Below are positions 1-5,373 of a stretch of DNA of 5,440 bases, in pieces. Numbering within the stretch: the first letter of the stretch is position 1; the number at the start of each line of letters is the position of its first letter. Under the pieces are notes generated by a model. The model searched no databases and was not told the DNA's origin. It was given only the letters and a program-made list of their open reading frames with translations. Origin of the DNA: Defluviicoccus sp. (GTDB lineage Bacteria > Pseudomonadota > Alphaproteobacteria > MPNO01). Where the stretch lies: positions 1 to 5,440 of the forward strand of contig JAPPHW010000400.1 of the NCBI GenBank assembly GCA_028820945.1, given 5' to 3'. Made by a program: the position numbers and the translations under genes.

Positions 1-891
1 GCGCTCGCCGCCGGCGGCACGCTCGGCATCCTGATCCCGCCCTCGATCGTGCTGATCATCTATGCGGTGATGGTCGAGGCCAATGTCGCCACGCTGTTCC
101 AGGCGGCCTTCATCCCGGGCGTGCTGGCGGCGATCGGCTACATCCTCGCCATCGCGATCGTCGTCCGGGTCAACCCGGAAGCCGGGCCGGCCGGCATCAA
201 GGCGGCGGCGTCCGCGCAATGGGCCGCGCTGGTCGACATCTGGCCGGTGCTGGTGATCTTCCTCCTGGTGATGGGGGGGATCTATGTCGGGATATTCACC
301 CCCACCGAGGCCGCCGCGGTCGGCGCGGTCGGCACCTTCCTGATCGCGGTCACCAAGGGGCGGATGCGCCTCGAAGGGACGATCGACGCGCTGCTCGGCA
401 CCGCGCAGACCACCGCGATGATCTTCCTGATCCTGCTCGGCGCGGCGGTGTTCAACGCCTTCCTCGGCTTCTCGCAGCTGCCGATCTTCGCCGCCGATTA
501 CTTCCAGCACTCGGGCCTCGCGCCGCTGGTCGTGCTGCTCGGCATGATCGCGCTCTACCTCGTGCTGGGCTTCGTGATGGATTCGCTCTCGATGATCCTG
601 CTCACGGTGCCGATCTTCTGGCCGATCGTCGCCGGGCTCGATTTCGGCCTCGGCCCCGAGGAGACCAAGCTCTGGTTCGGGATCATCACCCTGATCGTGG
701 TCGAGGTCGGGCTGATCACCCCGCCGGTCGGGCTCAACGTGTTCGTCATCAACTCTATGGCGCGCGACGTGCCGATGATCGAGACCTTCAAGGGCGTCAT
801 CCCGTTCCTCGCCTCCGACGCGGTCCGGGTGGTGCTGATCATCGCCTTCCCGACGCTGACCCTGATCATGCCGGCGCTGTTGGCCGACTGA
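1..891 (+). CDS. TRAP transporter large permease (DctM family), 5' truncated by window edge
   Basis: This is the C-terminal 296 residues of the large membrane subunit of a tripartite ATP-independent periplasmic (TRAP) transporter, which imports organic acids and related solutes captured by a periplasmic binding protein, driven by an ion gradient. The frame is open from base 1 and ends at TGA 889-891. The visible part begins in the conserved GTLGILIPPS re-entrant segment and continues through hydrophobic segments near residues 34-54, 75-96, 139-160, 178-200, 222-250 and 268-290. Family hallmarks seen are FTPTEAAAVGA (about 98-108), the MDSLSMILLTVPIFWP stretch and the VGLITPPVGLNVFVI motif. 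DctM proteins usually have about 425-440 residues, so roughly 130-145 are missing upstream. The small permease and binding protein, if present, lie outside the window, so the substrate is unknown. It is the first of two plus-strand genes; the TauD-like gene follows after 172 nt. Confidence 0.95.
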   Translation, partial: ALAAGGTLGILIPPSIVLIIYAVMVEANVATLFQAAFIPGVLAAIGYILAIAIVVRVNPEAGPAGIKAAASAQWAALVDIWPVLVIFLLVMGGIYVGIFTPTEAAAVGAVGTFLIAVTKGRMRLEGTIDALLGTAQTTAMIFLILLGAAVFNAFLGFSQLPIFAADYFQHSGLAPLVVLLGMIALYLVLGFVMDSLSMILLTVPIFWPIVAGLDFGLGPEETKLWFGIITLIVVEVGLITPPVGLNVFVINSMARDVPMIETFKGVIPFLASDAVRVVLIIAFPTLTLIMPALLAD

Positions 892-908
892 CGCCCGCCC
901 TCCCCCGG

Positions 909-930
909 CCCCTCCCGCAAGCGGGAGGGG
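909..930. repeat. Perfect G/C hairpin, first unit of a composite intergenic palindromic repeat
   Basis: The arms CCCCTCCCGC (909-918) and GCGGGAGGGG (921-930) are exact reverse complements; with a CAAG tetraloop this gives a 9-bp stem. It lies 17 nt after the DctM stop codon. There is no T-run on either side, so it is not a canonical intrinsic terminator, although it could slow RNA polymerase or protect the upstream mRNA 3' end. Read on the minus strand it gives the peptide SRLREGPGEGG, which I know from many spurious predicted proteins in high-GC genomes. This supports a widespread mobile or repetitive intergenic element rather than a gene. Confidence 0.75.
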
Positions 931-961
931 GGAAGATATGGAGGGGTCGGCAGGCGAGTCT

Positions 962-997
962 CCCTCTCCCCCGTGGGGAGAGGGCCGGGGTGAGGGG
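962..997. repeat. Second palindromic unit with GGGGTGAGGGG tail
   Basis: CCCTCTCCCC (962-971) and GGGGAGAGGG (975-984) form a perfect 10-bp stem with a 3-nt CGT loop, followed by CCGGGGTGAGGGG (985-997). This hairpin-plus-tail arrangement is a common intergenic repeat in high-GC Proteobacteria. Its minus-strand translation is the frequently seen artefact PHPGPLPTGERE. It sits 31 nt downstream of the first hairpin, so the two make a composite element filling most of the DctM-TauD spacer. No promoter could be recognised in the rest of 892-1063. Confidence 0.75.
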
Positions 998-1053
998 GCC
1001 GCGGCGTCTGGAAATTGCCGGAACGGGACATTAATCTCGGGGCGGGAAACCGG

Positions 1054-1058
1054 GGAGG
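1054..1058 (+). promoter_or_regulatory. Ribosome binding site of the TauD-family gene
   Basis: GGAGG lies 5 nt before ATG 1064-1066. It decides the start: an in-frame ATG at 938 would add 42 residues translated from the intergenic repeat (for example PPWGEGRGEG), which are not part of the enzyme fold. Confidence 0.8.
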
Positions 1059-1063
1059 CCGCG

Positions 1064-2023
1064 ATGGGCATAAGCTTCCGCAAGGTGGGCGCCAACCTGG
1101 CCGCCGAGGTCGAGGGCATCGACCTCGCCAAGCCGCTCGACGACGGGACCCGCGACGCGATCCACGACGGGCTCGCCGAGCATCAGCTGCTGATCTTCCG
1201 CGACCAGGTCATCACCTCGGACCGGCTGATGGAATTCGGCGAGCGGTTCGGCGAGCTCTCGGTGCACCCCTTCGCGCCGCATGTCGAGGACACGCCCACG
1301 CTGATCCGCTTCGAGAACGACGCCGATACACCGCCCTTCGGGACCGACGTGTGGCACTCGGACGAGACCTTCCGCGCCGCGCCGCCGATGGCGACCGCGC
1401 TCTGCGCCAAGGTCGTGCCCGAGGTCGGCGGCGACACGGTGTTCGCCTCGATGTCGGCGGCCTATGACGGGCTGAGCGAGCGGATGCGGGCGCTGATCGA
1501 CGGGCTCGAGGCGATCCACGACATCAAGCCCTTCAAGGCGATCTTCGACGACACGCCCGAGGACCGCAGGGAGCTGCAAAAGTTCGAGGCGATCTACCCG
1601 CCGATGACCCACCCGGTGGTGCGCGTCCACCCGGTGACCGGGCGCCGCGTGCTGTTCGTCAACCCGCAATTCACCATCCGCATCAAGGACATGGACGAGC
1701 GCGAGAGCGCCTCGCTCCTCGACACCCTGTTCCACCAGGCGCTGATCCCGGAGCTCCAGTACCGGCTGCACTGGCGGCCGCACACGCTCGCGATGTGGGA
1801 CAACCGCTCGGTCCAGCACTACGCGGTGCACGATTACTGGCCGCAGGTTCGCATCATGGACCGGGTGACCGTCAAGGGCACCCGCCCGGTCGGGCTGGAG
1901 GCGGCCGACCCGGCGACGGTAAAGCGGCCCAAGACGCTGATAACCGGCGCGGTCTCGCACGGCGCCCACAAGCCGCATCTGGTCGAGGACGACGTGCGGG
2001 AGAAAGTCCCGGCGGCGGAGTGA
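1064..2023 (+). CDS. TauD/TfdA-family Fe(II)/2-oxoglutarate-dependent dioxygenase
   Basis: This 319-aa cytoplasmic enzyme should couple oxidative decarboxylation of 2-oxoglutarate to hydroxylation of a small substrate, often with loss of sulfite, an ether group or an amine. The iron triad is complete: His98 and Asp100 in WHSDETF, and His252 in NRSVQHYA. Arg263 and Arg267 in the PQVRIMDR segment match the 2-oxoglutarate-binding arginine and the nearby active-site arginine of E. coli TauD, and Thr125 in GGDTVF matches its other 2-oxoglutarate contact. The taurine pocket is only partly kept: His68 is present, but the TauD positions I recall as Tyr73 and Asn95 are Ala71 and Thr94 here. A substrate other than taurine is therefore likely. 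About 40 residues (from about 280) extend past the end of TauD. The upstream neighbour is a TRAP permease, possibly importing its substrate; the gene converges on the SDR gene. Confidence 0.93.
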   Translation: MGISFRKVGANLAAEVEGIDLAKPLDDGTRDAIHDGLAEHQLLIFRDQVITSDRLMEFGERFGELSVHPFAPHVEDTPTLIRFENDADTPPFGTDVWHSDETFRAAPPMATALCAKVVPEVGGDTVFASMSAAYDGLSERMRALIDGLEAIHDIKPFKAIFDDTPEDRRELQKFEAIYPPMTHPVVRVHPVTGRRVLFVNPQFTIRIKDMDERESASLLDTLFHQALIPELQYRLHWRPHTLAMWDNRSVQHYAVHDYWPQVRIMDRVTVKGTRPVGLEAADPATVKRPKTLITGAVSHGAHKPHLVEDDVREKVPAAE

Positions 2024-2045
2024 GGCGGGGGAATATGGGGACCGC

Positions 2046-2813
2046 CTAGATCGCCCGGTACCCCCCGTCGGCCATGACGATGCCGCCGGTGACATATCCC
2101 GCGAGGTCGGAGGCGAGGAAGATCGCGGGGCCGACGATGTCCTCGGGCTTGCCGGTCCGCCCAAGCGGCGTGTGGTCGAGGAAAAGCTGCACGAGCTCCG
2201 GGTTGCGCGCCCTGGCGGCGGCGTTCAGCGGGGTCTCGATCAGCCCGGGGCCGACCGCGTTGACCCGCACCCCGTCCCTGCCGAGCTCGGCGGCGAGCGC
2301 GCGGGTGAAGCCGAGCACGCCGTGCTTGGAGGTCGTGTAGGCGATGCTGTTCGGCGTCCTGACATGGACGAAGGACTGGATCGAGCCGATATTGACCACC
2401 CGCCCCTTGCTGGCGCGGAGCTGGTCGAGGAAGGCGCGGGTGACGTTGAACACGCCGTCGAGATTGACCCGCATGATGTCGTCCCAGTCGCCCGCGACCG
2501 TCTCCGCGTCGCCGGTCACCGGGTTGCGGCGGTTGATGCCGGCGTTGTTGACCAGGATCGAGATGGGGCCGATGGAGCCTTCGATCTCCTTCGCGGCCTC
2601 CACGCAGGCGGCGCGGTCGCGCACGTCGAGCGTCACCGCGTGCGCCGCGTGTCCGGCGTCCGCGATCTCGTCCCGCGCCGCCCCGGCCGCCGTGCCGTCG
2701 ATGTCGATGACAACCGCTTCGGCGCCCTGTTCGGCATAGCCGAGCGCGATCGCGCGCCCGATCCCCGACCCGCCGCCGGTGACCGCCGCGCGGTGTCCTT
2801 GGAGCAGATTCAT
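2046..2813 (-). CDS. Classical short-chain dehydrogenase/reductase (SDR, FabG/KduD-like)
   Basis: A complete 255-aa NAD(P)-dependent oxidoreductase of the classical SDR family, interconverting an alcohol and a ketone. Visible motifs are the nucleotide-binding TGGGSGIG (12-19), Asp37 at the end of the second beta strand (favouring NAD over NADP), the LDV motif (62-64), NNAG (89-92), and the full catalytic tetrad Asn117, Ser144, Tyr159, Lys163 (YTTSK). The C-terminus VTGGIVMADGGYRAI is typical. The overall pattern resembles sugar- and polyol-acid dehydrogenases such as KduD and gluconate 5-dehydrogenase, but the substrate cannot be assigned. The start at 2813 was chosen because of a good ribosome binding site and because the Rossmann fold begins within ten residues; an ATG at 2852 would add 13 residues and lacks such a site. 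It is the last gene of the minus-strand array, 51 nt after the zeta-like gene, and may work with the Rieske enzyme and deaminase. Confidence 0.95.
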   Translation of the reverse strand: MNLLQGHRAAVTGGGSGIGRAIALGYAEQGAEAVVIDIDGTAAGAARDEIADAGHAAHAVTLDVRDRAACVEAAKEIEGSIGPISILVNNAGINRRNPVTGDAETVAGDWDDIMRVNLDGVFNVTRAFLDQLRASKGRVVNIGSIQSFVHVRTPNSIAYTTSKHGVLGFTRALAAELGRDGVRVNAVGPGLIETPLNAAARARNPELVQLFLDHTPLGRTGKPEDIVGPAIFLASDLAGYVTGGIVMADGGYRAI

Positions 2814-2819
2814 TCTGAG

Positions 2820-2825
2820 TCCTTT
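2820..2825 (-). promoter_or_regulatory. Ribosome binding site of the SDR gene
   Basis: Read on the minus strand, AAAGGA lies 6 nt before ATG 2813-2811. It supports the shorter 255-aa SDR and shows that this gene has its own translation initiation signal after the 51-nt gap from the zeta-like gene. Confidence 0.7.
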
Positions 2826-2864
2826 CGTTCCGTTTGCCGTTCGCGGCGACATCGCGAGACCGGG

Positions 2865-3431
2865 TCAGCCGCGCGGAGGCGGCGTGCCTGCGACCGCAGC
2901 AGCCCAGTCCGGAAGAATTTCGGCGGTCCACCACTCATCGGCGATGAGGATGGCGACCTCGCGGTGGGGCAAGTCAGAGTCGGTGTTGTCGTATAGGTGT
3001 ACCTCGTCGGCCCGGGCAATCGCGGCAGGGAGGTTCGCCAGCGACCGCGCGAAGCGACGCCGCACGTCGTGTTCCGGGACATCGTGGCCGCCCTGCGCGA
3101 CGCGGGTTCCGATGCGGAGAAGCGTCTGATCGGGAGAGTCCAGGGATACGTAGTGCAACTCGATCCGAAAACCGGCGGTCCGAGCAGCGTTCATGTGGAG
3201 GATGACTCCGGAACCGGCAAGGGTGGTTTCCACCAGATGCGCCCTGTCTGCTGCGAGCGCCGCCCGCCGCCGCCGGACCGCTTCGCGTCCCGCCTCTACG
3301 AGCGTGCCGGACGCCATGCCGCGCGCGATCGCATCGGGGTCGATCACTTCTGTCTCGTGAAACCGCGCTGTGCGCGTCAGGGTCGATTTGCCCGACCCGT
3401 TGGGGCCGGCGACAACGTAGAGCGTCGGCAT
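2865..3431 (-). CDS. Zeta-toxin-like P-loop kinase/ATPase (COG4185-type)
   Basis: A 188-aa P-loop protein resembling zeta toxins and the related 'predicted ABC-type ATPase' group. Canonical zeta/PezT toxins phosphorylate UDP-N-acetylglucosamine and block cell-wall synthesis; whether this shorter homologue does so is unknown. Evidence: Walker A GPNGSGKST (9-17) directly after the first beta strand, Asp31/Asp33 in VIDPDAIARG, Glu68 in LVETTLAGSG (a position and motif typical of the family), and an arginine-rich lid region with Arg110 and RRRFARS (124-130). The C-terminal part has LYDNTDSD (147-154). Streptococcal zeta is about 287 aa, so this is a compact form, as is common for chromosomal copies. 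No good ribosome binding site precedes the ATG, so it may depend on coupling to the 67-aa gene 24 nt upstream. Codons such as GTT, AAA, ACA, TTT and GTA appear more often than in the flanking enzymes, hinting at a different origin. Confidence 0.85.
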   Translation of the reverse strand: MPTLYVVAGPNGSGKSTLTRTARFHETEVIDPDAIARGMASGTLVEAGREAVRRRRAALAADRAHLVETTLAGSGVILHMNAARTAGFRIELHYVSLDSPDQTLLRIGTRVAQGGHDVPEHDVRRRFARSLANLPAAIARADEVHLYDNTDSDLPHREVAILIADEWWTAEILPDWAAAVAGTPPPRG

Positions 3432-3455
3432 GACAGGAAGCGCCGGCGGTTGGGA

Positions 3456-3659
3456 TCAGGCTGACTTCTTCTCTGGCCGCCGGATCACCCGGTCCCCGTC
3501 CTTGGTCCGCGCGATCCAAGTCCCATCCGGGCGGAAACCGTAGAGCGTCGCCCCGGCTTCCACTTGAGCCGCGAGGTCTGCCTTGATTTGTTCGCGCCAA
3601 TCCTCGGGGCGGCCAGGCACGTCCGGCATCGGTGGCGCCGTCTTCTTGCGCTTCGACAT
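3456..3659 (-). CDS. Small basic protein upstream of zeta-like kinase; possible antitoxin or partner
   Basis: A 67-aa protein not assigned to a named family. It begins with a Lys/Arg-rich stretch (MSKRKK), then a proline-rich linker (PPMPDVPGRP, 9-18), a likely amphipathic helix (about 19-36, WREQIKADLAAQVEAG), a likely beta hairpin (TLYGFRPDGTWIARTKDGDRVI, about 38-59) and a basic tail. It precedes the zeta-like gene by 24 nt on the same strand, the usual order of antitoxin before toxin, so an antitoxin or dedicated partner role is plausible by position only. It has no recognisable similarity to epsilon or PezA. ATG 3659 was chosen; a TTG 12 codons upstream (3695) is in frame, but neither start has a strong ribosome binding site. 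That it is translated is supported by the long open frame with GC-biased codons and by its position. Confidence 0.6.
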   Translation of the reverse strand: MSKRKKTAPPMPDVPGRPEDWREQIKADLAAQVEAGATLYGFRPDGTWIARTKDGDRVIRRPEKKSA

Positions 3660-3687
3660 GCTTACCAAGCTACGGTCGATTTCGGAG

Positions 3688-3714
3688 GGATTCAATATAC
3701 CCGGAGGCGAATCC
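3688..3714 (-). promoter_or_regulatory. Possible promoter/operator before the small gene-zeta cassette
   Basis: Between the deaminase stop and the 67-aa gene is a 54-nt spacer of about 52% G+C, clearly poorer in G+C than the genes around it. It contains an inverted repeat, GGATTC (3688-3693) and GAATCC (3709-3714), with 15 nt between the arms. On the minus strand the -10-like hexamer TATATT lies at 3699-3694, between the arms and touching one of them. No convincing -35 element is seen. An autoregulatory operator, as found before many toxin-antitoxin genes, is an inference. Confidence 0.35.
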
Positions 3715-4199
3715 TACCAGAACCCCTCATGCGCCCGCGCCGACTCCTCCGACAGCAGCGGCCCGACGACCTCGACCTCGCGCTGGCCGGCGGCGAACAC
3801 CTCGCGGCAGGGGAGGTCGAGGGTGAGGTTCTCGGGGTGCGGGCCGATCAGCGCCTTGAGCGCCTTCTCGCTCATCCCGTGCACCACCCGGCCGATCCCC
3901 GCCCAGTAGGCGGCGCCGGCGCACATCGCGCAGGGCTCGGCGTTGGCGTACATGGTGCAGCGGGCGAGGAAATCCGCGCCGTGGGCGATCGAGGCCCGCG
4001 TCATCAGCACGCGCTCGGCGTGGCCGGTGGAATCGCCCTCGATGCCGAAGGCGTTCGTCTGCTCCATCAGGACCTCGCCGTCGGGCCCCACCAGGATCGC
4101 GGCGAAGGGATGGTTGCCCTCGGCACGCGACCGCTCGGCGAGCGCGAAGGTCAGGCGCAGGAAACGCTCGTGATCGAGATCCGGGAGGTCCCGGGTCAC
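3714..4199 (-). CDS. Zinc-dependent deaminase, cytidine deaminase/TadA superfamily
   Basis: A 161-aa cytoplasmic hydrolytic deaminase that should release ammonia from an amino-substituted nucleobase or similar heterocycle. The zinc and catalytic motifs are intact: His60-Ala-Glu62 (HAE, metal ligand and proton-shuttling glutamate) and Pro89-Cys90-x-x-Cys93 (PCAMC). The N-terminal GNHPFAAILVGPDG (28-41) and Asn49 are typical of the guanine deaminase/TadA/cytosine deaminase branch. It differs from housekeeping TadA in having a longer C-terminus (SEKALKALIGPHPENLTLDLPCREV) more like free-base deaminases; the substrate is not assignable. The start is GTG 4199-4197, whose last bases overlap the Rieske stop codon (GTGA, 4-nt overlap). 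No internal ATG precedes the conserved core, and translational coupling is the likely mode of expression. The C-terminus EGFW ends at TAG 3716-3714, next to the possible operator of the following cassette. Confidence 0.93.
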   Translation of the reverse strand: MTRDLPDLDHERFLRLTFALAERSRAEGNHPFAAILVGPDGEVLMEQTNAFGIEGDSTGHAERVLMTRASIAHGADFLARCTMYANAEPCAMCAGAAYWAGIGRVVHGMSEKALKALIGPHPENLTLDLPCREVFAAGQREVEVVGPLLSEESARAHEGFW

Positions 4200-5248
4200 G
4201 CCCGCCGCTCTTCGCCGTGGAGCCGGCGGATCATGCGGCGCATGCGGAGCAGCGCGTCGTCGGCCGGGATGGTGCCGCGCGGGTTGACGTCCTCGCCCTT
4301 CATCTCCGGGTCGAGGTCGATCGCCCGCTGCTGCGCCTCGTAGACCGCGAGGTCCTCGGCGAGCACGCCCTGCATCTGCTCGTGAAAGGTCGACTCCATG
4401 TCGGCCGGCACCATCGAGCGGCGGCTGGCGACGGCCCAGAACTGGTGGGTGGTGGTCGCGGTCTCGGGCGTCAGCGCGTGGTAGACGACGAAGCCCCAGC
4501 GCCCCTGGCTCGCCGGGCGTTCTTCCTGCGGCAGCCCCTCGCCGGCCGGGGTCGAGCCGTTGCAGATGTCGATATAGGCGGGGGGCATGAACTTGGAGAC
4601 CTGCCAGCGGTCGATCGGCCCGTCGTCGCCGGTGTACTCGACGAAAGCGGGCGCGGGCTCGATCCCCTCCATCCAGCGGGTGACGCGGACGAAATCGTCG
4701 CCGTCCTCGACGATCAGCGTCGCCTCCTCGGCGAGCGCGCGGTTGCCGGTGGTCGACGAATGGACGTAGGTGAGGTGCGAGAGGTCGAGCAGATTGTCGA
4801 GCACCAGCCGGTAGCCGCCCTTGACCAGCGCCTGGCCGGTGACGGCGTACCAGTCGGGATCGGCGACGGCGGCGTGGTAGTCCGGCGCGCACGCGGGGTC
4901 GGCAAGCTCGGAATCGCCCATCCAGACGAACACCCAGCCGCCGCGCTCGGCGACGGGGTAGGACCTGACCTTGGCCCAGCCCGGCACCTCTTCCTGCCCC
5001 GGAACGTGGATGCAGACCCCGTCGCGGCCGAACACCAGCCCGTGATAGCCGCACTCGACCTGGTCGCCGATCAGCCGGCCCTCGGACAGCGGCAGGTTGC
5101 GGTGCGCGCAGCGGTTCTCCAGCGCGACCGGTGTCCCGTCGAGCCCGCGGAACAGCATCACGTACTCGCCGAGCAGCACGCGGCCGAGCGGCGTCCGGCC
5201 GACATCCTCCGACCACGCCGCGACATACCAGTGGTTCTTCAGCAGCAC
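4196..5248 (-). CDS. Rieske non-heme iron oxygenase, alpha subunit (VanA-like)
   Basis: A complete 350-aa terminal oxygenase component that uses O2 and electrons from a separate reductase for hydroxylation or oxidative O-/N-demethylation. The N-terminal Rieske domain binds a [2Fe-2S] cluster through Cys47-x-His49 (CAHR) and Cys66-x-x-His69 (CGYH). The catalytic domain has the mononuclear iron motif with bridging Asp155 and ligands His158 and His163 (DNLLDLSHLTYVH, 151-163); Asp299 in the ED pair at 298-299 is the probable third ligand. Length and the opening LLKNHWYVAAW match vanillate O-demethylase oxygenases and related dicamba- and toluenesulfonate-type enzymes. The start is GTG 5248-5246 with GGAAGG 4 nt upstream. 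No ferredoxin/reductase gene is within the window. It is the first gene of the minus-strand array and overlaps the deaminase by 4 nt, suggesting a shared pathway. Confidence 0.95.
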   Translation of the reverse strand: MLLKNHWYVAAWSEDVGRTPLGRVLLGEYVMLFRGLDGTPVALENRCAHRNLPLSEGRLIGDQVECGYHGLVFGRDGVCIHVPGQEEVPGWAKVRSYPVAERGGWVFVWMGDSELADPACAPDYHAAVADPDWYAVTGQALVKGGYRLVLDNLLDLSHLTYVHSSTTGNRALAEEATLIVEDGDDFVRVTRWMEGIEPAPAFVEYTGDDGPIDRWQVSKFMPPAYIDICNGSTPAGEGLPQEERPASQGRWGFVVYHALTPETATTTHQFWAVASRRSMVPADMESTFHEQMQGVLAEDLAVYEAQQRAIDLDPEMKGEDVNPRGTIPADDALLRMRRMIRRLHGEERRA

Positions 5249-5252
5249 CGCG

Positions 5253-5258
5253 CCTTCC
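5253..5258 (-). promoter_or_regulatory. Ribosome binding site of the Rieske oxygenase gene
   Basis: On the minus strand GGAAGG lies 4 nt before the GTG start (5248-5246). It supports the non-ATG start, which places the family-typical NHWYVAAW motif at residues 5-12. Confidence 0.7.
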
Positions 5259-5279
5259 CCCGTGCCGATGGGCGCGAAA

Positions 5280-5309
5280 ACCCTAGGGGCGGCCCGCCGG
5301 GAGTGTCAA
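5280..5309 (-). promoter_or_regulatory. Putative sigma70-type promoter of the Rieske-deaminase operon
   Basis: On the minus strand a perfect -35 hexamer TTGACA (5309-5304) is followed after 18 nt by TAGGGT (5285-5280), which keeps the key T, A and final T of a -10 box. Transcription would start near 5272, about 24 nt before the GTG. The spacer and -10 overlap two short palindromes, CCCTAGGG (5281-5288) and GGCGG-C-CCGCC (5288-5298), which could be an operator. Confidence 0.5.
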
Positions 5310-5319
5310 CAAGCGGGCG

Positions 5320-5348
5320 TTCGAACCGGCGCGGAAATGGGCTAGTCT
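5320..5348 (+). promoter_or_regulatory. Weak candidate promoter for the rightmost gene
   Basis: TTCGAA (5320-5325, three of six -35 matches) and TAGTCT (5343-5348) are separated by 17 nt and lie 31 nt before the ATG at 5379. TTCGAA is the core of the 8-bp palindrome GTTCGAAC (5319-5326). The match is modest; the position relative to the gene is the main support. Confidence 0.3.
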
Positions 5349-5365
5349 CGCTGCGGGAAACACCG

Positions 5366-5373
5366 GGAGGAGG
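5366..5373 (+). promoter_or_regulatory. Ribosome binding site of the rightmost gene
   Basis: GGAGGAGG lies 5 nt before ATG 5379-5381, a near-ideal Shine-Dalgarno sequence. It is the best evidence that a gene begins here. Confidence 0.75.

Noticed and set aside
555..1031. A 158-aa minus-strand open frame with PHPGPLPTGERE and SRLREGPGEGG peptides.
   Set aside because: These peptides are known translation artefacts of intergenic palindromic repeats, and the rest is antisense to the DctM gene.
938..1063. N-terminal extension of the TauD-family protein from an ATG at 938.
   Set aside because: The extra 42 residues come from the hairpin repeat, no ribosome binding site precedes 938, and the ATG at 1064 has a well-spaced GGAGG and starts where the family fold begins.
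2023..2047. Inverted repeat AGGCGG/CCGCCT between the convergent TauD and SDR stops as a bidirectional terminator.
   Set aside because: The stem is only 6 bp with a 13-nt loop and there is no T-run on either strand; too weak to call.
1031..2164. A 377-aa minus-strand open frame antisense to the TauD-family gene.
   Set aside because: The product is Arg/Val/His-rich with no motifs, as expected of a shadow frame in high-GC DNA, while the plus strand has intact catalytic motifs.
2814..2852. Upstream ATG (2852) for the SDR, adding 13 residues.
   Set aside because: No ribosome binding site precedes it, the added residues lie before the normal Rossmann start, and ATG 2813 has AAAGGA at ideal spacing.
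2172..2996. A 274-aa plus-strand open frame antisense to the SDR and zeta-like genes.
   Set aside because: It covers two genes with clear motifs on the other strand and has shadow-type composition (Arg, Gly, Ala, Asp, Val).
3660..3695. TTG at 3695 as start of the 67-aa gene.
   Set aside because: It overlaps the -10-like box and has no ribosome binding site; ATG 3659 is preferred, although its own site is weak too.
3714..5216. A 500-aa open frame on the minus strand running through the Rieske gene into the deaminase, suggesting a fusion protein.
   Set aside because: Only the last 161 residues are a recognisable protein; the first 339 are an Arg/Ala/Gly-rich shadow of the Rieske gene in another frame. 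The deaminase starts at the GTG overlapping the Rieske stop.
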